A stretch of DNA of 64,000 nt. Source: Amorphochlora amoebiformis. Lineage: Eukaryota > Cercozoa > Chlorarachniophyceae. The DNA is taken from assembly GCA_054601695.1 (NCBI GenBank), contig BAAHQB010000011.1, forward strand, positions 1,054,001-1,118,000, given 5' to 3'. Positions 38,712 to 64,000 of the stretch are shown here, piece after piece; position 1 is the stretch's first letter; each line of letters starts with the position of its first letter. The translations under genes were made by a program, and so were the position numbers. The notes under the pieces were generated by a model. That model was not told the origin of the DNA. It did not search any database and saw only the letters and a list, made by a program, of their open reading frames with translations.

Positions 38712-38865
38712 TTTGGGAATTATCAAATTATGAATTACTAAAGGTTTAATATAGTATTAAAGGGCTTCCCACGCTTGTTATTTTCTCGGCAACCTTGGCG
38801 CCATCCAGTTCCCGCCAAACCTCGAACCTGCGCGCGCGCGAACGAAAGCGACCCAACCCTCATCC
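38712..38865. promoter_or_regulatory. Divergent promoter of MCM4 with an E2F-like site
   Basis: This is the 154-bp gap between the divergent starts of the nuclear-protein gene and MCM4. It contains ttcccgccaaa at 38809-38819, whose reverse complement tttggcgggaa is the classic E2F/DP consensus. A second related word, cttggcgcc, lies at 38794-38802. A (CG)5 run at 38831-38840 follows. MCM genes are known E2F targets in animals and plants. Confidence 0.65.
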
Positions 38866-46488
<7,623 letters not shown>

Positions 46489-46722
46489 GACTGGTATTAA
46501 AAGGAACTACCGTTTCCTCCTTACCATAGAACCACGACCTTGGCCTGCTCGCTGTCTCCGCTGCTCCTGTCGTCTTTCGGATCCGTCAAGCTTCCCATCT
46601 CTGTTCTTACTTCCCCCAGAGACATCCATATTGTTGCTTATTTTTTTCTTTCTTCTCCGGGCTTTTTTAGTGGTCTTTTTCTTTACATTTCGGCGCTCCC
46701 TGATGTCCGATGTGGTCAGGTA
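46489..46722. other. Coding-like island, strand unresolved
   Basis: A non-repetitive island is open on both strands. Minus reads [20 protein letters not shown] then RRKKKISNN and RRQEQRRQRAGQGRG to a stop at 46507, resembling a basic nucleolar-type tail. Plus reads PTGIKRNYRFLLTIEPRPWP and onward with a good acceptor (ttattacag) and donor (gtatat), but it is Phe/Leu-rich exactly where the other strand is Lys-rich. I cannot decide between them. The minus reading could be a terminal exon of a gene on that strand, but its phase does not join the island at 47653-47704. Confidence 0.3.
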
Positions 46723-46894
46723 TATGTGTATGTTCGTGTATTTGTATTGGGGTAGTGTACATAAGTATATACAATCACTGTTATCATTCTGAGAGCGCAT
46801 GTGTGCATATGTATATGTATGTATATGTACACATATATATATATATATATACATATATTACATATTTATTTATATATATATTATATATATATAT

Positions 46895-46990
<96 letters not shown>

Positions 46991-47143
46991 TTGTTTTGTT
47001 TATGTACAAAAAAACTTGTATACTACATGGATAGTATAATATATTATATATTGCATGTATTGCACATATATACACAAAAAAGTAAACATATTACATGTGT
47101 ACATATGTACATATAATGATATACGTATATATATACATACATA

Positions 47144-47185
<42 letters not shown>

Positions 47186-47273
47186 CTTATATATATATAG
47201 TGTGTGTGTGTGTATCTCGGCCAGTAGAGACTACACAGATATATTTATGGCAATCCTCTTATTATAATCAAGT

Positions 47274-47314
<41 letters not shown>

Positions 47315-47317
47315 TGC

Positions 47318-47371
<54 letters not shown>

Positions 47372-47433
47372 ATACATATATATATATATATATATATGTT
47401 ACATAAATATATGTATATACATATATATGTATG

Positions 47434-47464
<31 letters not shown>

Positions 47465-47652
47465 ATATATAGATGTATATGTATATATGTATACTATGCA
47501 TGTGTGTGTGTATTAAAGGTTTTTGATACACATATACAATATGTTTGTATTCAAGGTATTTGATACACATACACGTGTATATTCATAATATAATACACGT
47601 AATAATATATATATATATACATATAGATTATATCTAATAAAAGAGGACTGAC

Positions 47653-47704
47653 CCTCTAATAGTCCCAAACCGCCTCCGACCTCTATTCTTCCCGTTTTGA
47701 CTCC
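47653..47704 (-). CDS. Possible 3' exon of the acid ceramidase-like gene
   Basis: A small island on the minus strand with acceptor tgttggttag and donor gtcagt reads GVKTGRIEVGGGLGLLE in phase 0, which matches the end phase of the exon at 48424-48278. It has no detectable similarity to the family C-terminus, so membership rests on position and phase alone. Confidence 0.25.
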
Positions 47705-47873
47705 CTAACCAACACATAATCTAGTTTTGCATATATATATATATATATATATGTATATAGTATTTTATGGTATACATATATTTATAGTTATATGATGAAT
47801 ATATATATATATATAAAAATATATATATATATATATATACATAATACATATATATTACATATATATACATTAT

Positions 47874-47925
<52 letters not shown>

Positions 47926-47954
47926 TACATATATACACACACATATACACATAT

Positions 47955-47999
<45 letters not shown>

Positions 48000-48041
48000 G
48001 ATATATATGTATATATATATATTTGATATGTACGTGCATTC

Positions 48042-48104
<63 letters not shown>

Positions 48105-48277
48105 CATATATATATACATAACATAAAAATTCCATCTAAAAAAACCCACCCCAAAGAAGTCAAAAAGAAAAAATTGCACATGCTCCACTCCCCGAAAAAA
48201 AAAAAAAAAAAAGAGGGCAAAAACTCGCCCTCTGTACCCTTCCGCTCGCCTTCATATATCCTGCTCTCATATCTCAC
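47705..48277. other. TA repeat and homopolymer-rich segment
   Basis: 47730-48120 is TA/CA simple repeat. 48121-48277 carries a run of 18 A followed by C-rich sequence. On the minus strand the acid ceramidase frame stays open through the A run as poly-Phe, which is unlikely to be real protein. I take this as intron or 3' UTR. Confidence 0.4.
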
Positions 48278-59164
<10,887 letters not shown>

Positions 59165-59460
59165 CGTGCGCTGTCACGATGTGATGTGATGTTAAGTCAC
59201 TGTGGAAAAACAAATTGTCAGAAGAAAATTGAAAATATAATCATATAGTTTTACCTAATTTGATTCATTTGATTAAAGGTTAAACGATTAATAGAGGTTT
59301 CTAATCTAAATTCACCCAAGAATAGTCTAAGCAATTTTAAAAATATATGGTGGTAATAATAATACCGATGTACTAAACCCATACCGTGGTATACGCGTTG
59401 ACTACGCGGCAGTGTGTTGCCAACCTAGGGTAGTCTTCAAAAACGAAGACGACGTCCACT
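59165..59460. promoter_or_regulatory. Probable divergent promoter region of the acid ceramidase-like gene
   Basis: This 296-bp, TA-repeat-free interval lies between the start of the minus-strand amidase gene and the plus-strand open frame at 59461. It is the third case in this window of close divergent starts. No specific site is recognised. Confidence 0.4.
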
Positions 59461-59703
59461 ATGCCGAAACGCTGTGTCCCCTGCCAACGCGCTTACATTG
59501 ACCATCATATCACCAAGGCACTCAATAACGGTTTGGGCTCAATCAACCCGGCGGCATTTGCAAAGGCAGCTTATCACATGTATCGGGTGCGACGGAGCGA
59601 GGTCGTGGATAGAGTCGAATGCAAGGATTGTCGGAGTATGGGAGGCTCAAGGGCAGCTATCGACAGTCCGTCTGACGATCGTCAACAAGACGTTTATCTC
59701 TAG
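59461..59703 (+). CDS. Short open frame with two CxxC pairs, unrecognised
   Basis: MPKRCVPCQRAYIDHHITKA continues through a 45-residue linker to VECKDC and stops at TAG 59701-59703 (80 residues). CVPC and CKDC could form a four-cysteine zinc site. The region is GC-richer than its surroundings and not repetitive. A second frame beginning at 59474 is also open and reads GVWEAQGQLSTVRLTIVNK near its end, so the true frame, or a splice between the two, is uncertain. It might be the first exon of a divergent gene or the remnant of a mobile element. No family is recognised. Confidence 0.35.
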   Translation: MPKRCVPCQRAYIDHHITKALNNGLGSINPAAFAKAAYHMYRVRRSEVVDRVECKDCRSMGGSRAAIDSPSDDRQQDVYL

Positions 59704-60288
59704 GACGTGGTAGGATTCCGGGCCTTCAGCTGTACGATGGAGACAAAATTATCGCGCATTGTGACGTAGCTGGGCATGTCATTGGCGTCCGCGAAAGCTC
59801 ATTATGGATTAGAACTTGTGTGCCATTTCTCACCAAAGTTTAGTGTAAATTATGTAATACGATTAGACCTACACTCAATTGAACTCAACGGTTCGCATTA
59901 TACCATCTTCAGCGTAAACTAGTAAAATTTCGCTGATATATATCGCCTGCCATGCCGTAGCATACTTAATAATAATTATTGTACTATGGATCGTGCAGTA
60001 GTCACTAGTGTAATAACTGTTGCACAACTTTTTCTTAATCTACAGATTCTACACTAATGATTGATTTTCTAATCTTCGAATTTTGGCCGGCAGATCATAG
60101 TACATTGACAATTACTAGAATTAGTCTAATTAGTATACATGTGATTATACAAATTTGTATACTCTGATACTGCACACATACCATTACGAAGACTTCAACC
60201 GAACGTATACAAGATTAATATTTAATCACCATTCTAGTCATTGAGTCTTATTAGAGATATATATATCCATGTATGCACACAAGTATAT

Positions 60289-60352
<64 letters not shown>

Positions 60353-60355
60353 GTG

Positions 60356-60396
<41 letters not shown>

Positions 60397-60397
60397 T

Positions 60398-60443
<46 letters not shown>

Positions 60444-60485
60444 TGTATATGTGTACATATAATATGAGTATGCATACACACATAC

Positions 60486-60539
<54 letters not shown>

Positions 60540-61009
60540 AAAATATATATATATATATATAATTTCATACATCATGTATGCAAGCATACATACAATTATA
60601 TTTTTACATCCTGGATCATGTCACTTCCTAATTAATTTTTAATATTTTTGTGACATTATGAATTCAAATAGAATGCTATAGGAAATACAATGGGACTCAG
60701 AGGGAAGAGACAGAGGTTAGGGAAATATACAGAATCACAAGGAGAGACACAGATCTTTCACGCGATCGGGAGTCACTCTGGACTCCGAAGACACGTGTCA
60801 ATTAATATCTCGCTGTCGATATATTGATATCCAATATCCTTGATAGAAATTAGAGACACGTGTCACTTCTCTCTGAACGCCCGCTGTGGCGCTGGCATGA
60901 AATCCGCTCTATTTCTCATGCTAATCCCGTCTACGTTCGTATAACAACAAACCCCTTTTTCACAAAAAAACCGTAAGACCATCGCTGTAAGCCTACAACA
61001 CCTGATGGC
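59704..61009. other. Intergenic region upstream of the AP endonuclease gene
   Basis: 59710-60250 is unique AT-rich sequence with CTAG/ACTAGT words and no supported exon. 60290-60345 is (TA)n and 60349-60445 is (GT)n with regular TTTG interruptions, followed by further (TA)n to 60560. 60600-61009 is unique and contains the two palindromes described separately. Confidence 0.5.
60790..60864. promoter_or_regulatory. Two gacacgtgtc palindromes upstream of the AP endonuclease gene
   Basis: The 10-bp perfect palindrome gacacgtgtc occurs at 60790-60799 and 60855-60864, 65 bp apart (start to start), each preceded by a further a. The CACGTG core is bound by bHLH and bZIP factors in many eukaryotes. 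The pair lies 145-220 bp before the AP endonuclease start codon. Confidence 0.55.
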
Positions 61010-63647
<2,638 letters not shown>

Positions 63648-63649
63648 GT

Positions 63650-63720
63650 ACTCTCTTGCTCTCCTCTCGCTCTCACTCGGTCTCTCTCTCTCTCTCACTC
63701 ACTCACTCTCATTGTCAAAG
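63650..63720 (+). repeat. (CT)n-rich microsatellite
   Basis: A pyrimidine tract (ctctcttgctctcctctcgc and on through ctctctctcactcactcact) follows the donor of the third AP endonuclease exon. Confidence 0.85.
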
Positions 63721-63789
63721 TACTTATCTATCTATCTAATTAAGTACGTGTGTGGGTGTAAAATGGGTTTTAGTGCATGTTGAATTTAT

Positions 63790-63842
<53 letters not shown>

Positions 63843-63922
63843 TTAACATGCTACACTTAATTCTACATACACCTACACGCAGATATTACATATATTTACA
63901 AATTATATTCATTGCATATATG

Positions 63923-63981
<59 letters not shown>

Positions 63982-64000
63982 TATAAATATAATACATTAT
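63721..64000. other. TA-rich intron sequence to the window end
   Basis: TA repeats at 63793-63840 and 63926-63990 separate short unique pieces. No further AP endonuclease exon is visible before the window ends. Confidence 0.5.

Overview
The window is nuclear DNA of an unidentified microbial eukaryote. The genes have GT-AG introns, the standard code (TAA and TAG both end genes), TTAGGG-type interstitial telomere-like repeats and a very large load of (TA)n microsatellite. I cannot place the organism more precisely. Coding DNA occurs as short GC-richer islands, and most long introns are filled with (TA)n, (TG)n and related simple repeats. Gene structures below were built by hand: exons were joined where splice sites, reading phase and protein family agreed.

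Layout, left to right. (1) 326-971 (+): last exon of an inositol polyphosphate 5-phosphatase. (2) 2619-9244 (-): a complete 15-exon BPI/LBP-family secreted lipid-binding protein. (3) 9404-17657 (+): a complete 15-exon ALG8 glucosyltransferase, divergent from the BPI gene with only 159 bp between the start codons. (4) 19366 to about 29513 (+): an unrecognised gene or genes, given as candidate exons; one intron carries an 876-bp (CG)n/(CA)n tract. (5) About 30853-30963 (-): a non-LTR retrotransposon remnant. (6) 31524-34168 (+): a small secreted six-cysteine protein. (7) 34594-38711 (-): a nuclear protein of unknown function. (8) 38866-44230 (+): MCM4, complete, divergent from (7) with 154 bp between starts and an E2F-like site in the gap. 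(9) 48278-59164 (-): an acid ceramidase/NAAA-like amidase, C-terminus unresolved. (10) 59461-59703 (+): a short open frame with two CxxC pairs. (11) 61010 to beyond 63647 (+): the 5' part of an AP endonuclease (ExoIII/APE1 family).

Functionally this is a housekeeping mix with no operon-like logic: DNA replication and base-excision repair (MCM4, AP endonuclease), N-glycan precursor synthesis (ALG8), lipid handling (BPI-like, acid ceramidase-like, inositol phosphatase) and two lineage-specific small proteins. The recurring architecture is compact, probably bidirectional promoters of about 150-300 bp combined with introns inflated by simple repeats.

The most unusual signal is the way degenerate telomere-like (CCCTAA/TTAGGG) arrays are built into genes. 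One supplies the last codons and stop of the BPI-like gene, one lies in frame inside ALG8 exon 14, and one forms the 3' splice site of an acid ceramidase exon. Another ends five bases before a splice acceptor of the secreted-protein gene. Several arrays carry the same embedded non-telomeric element of about 45 bp.
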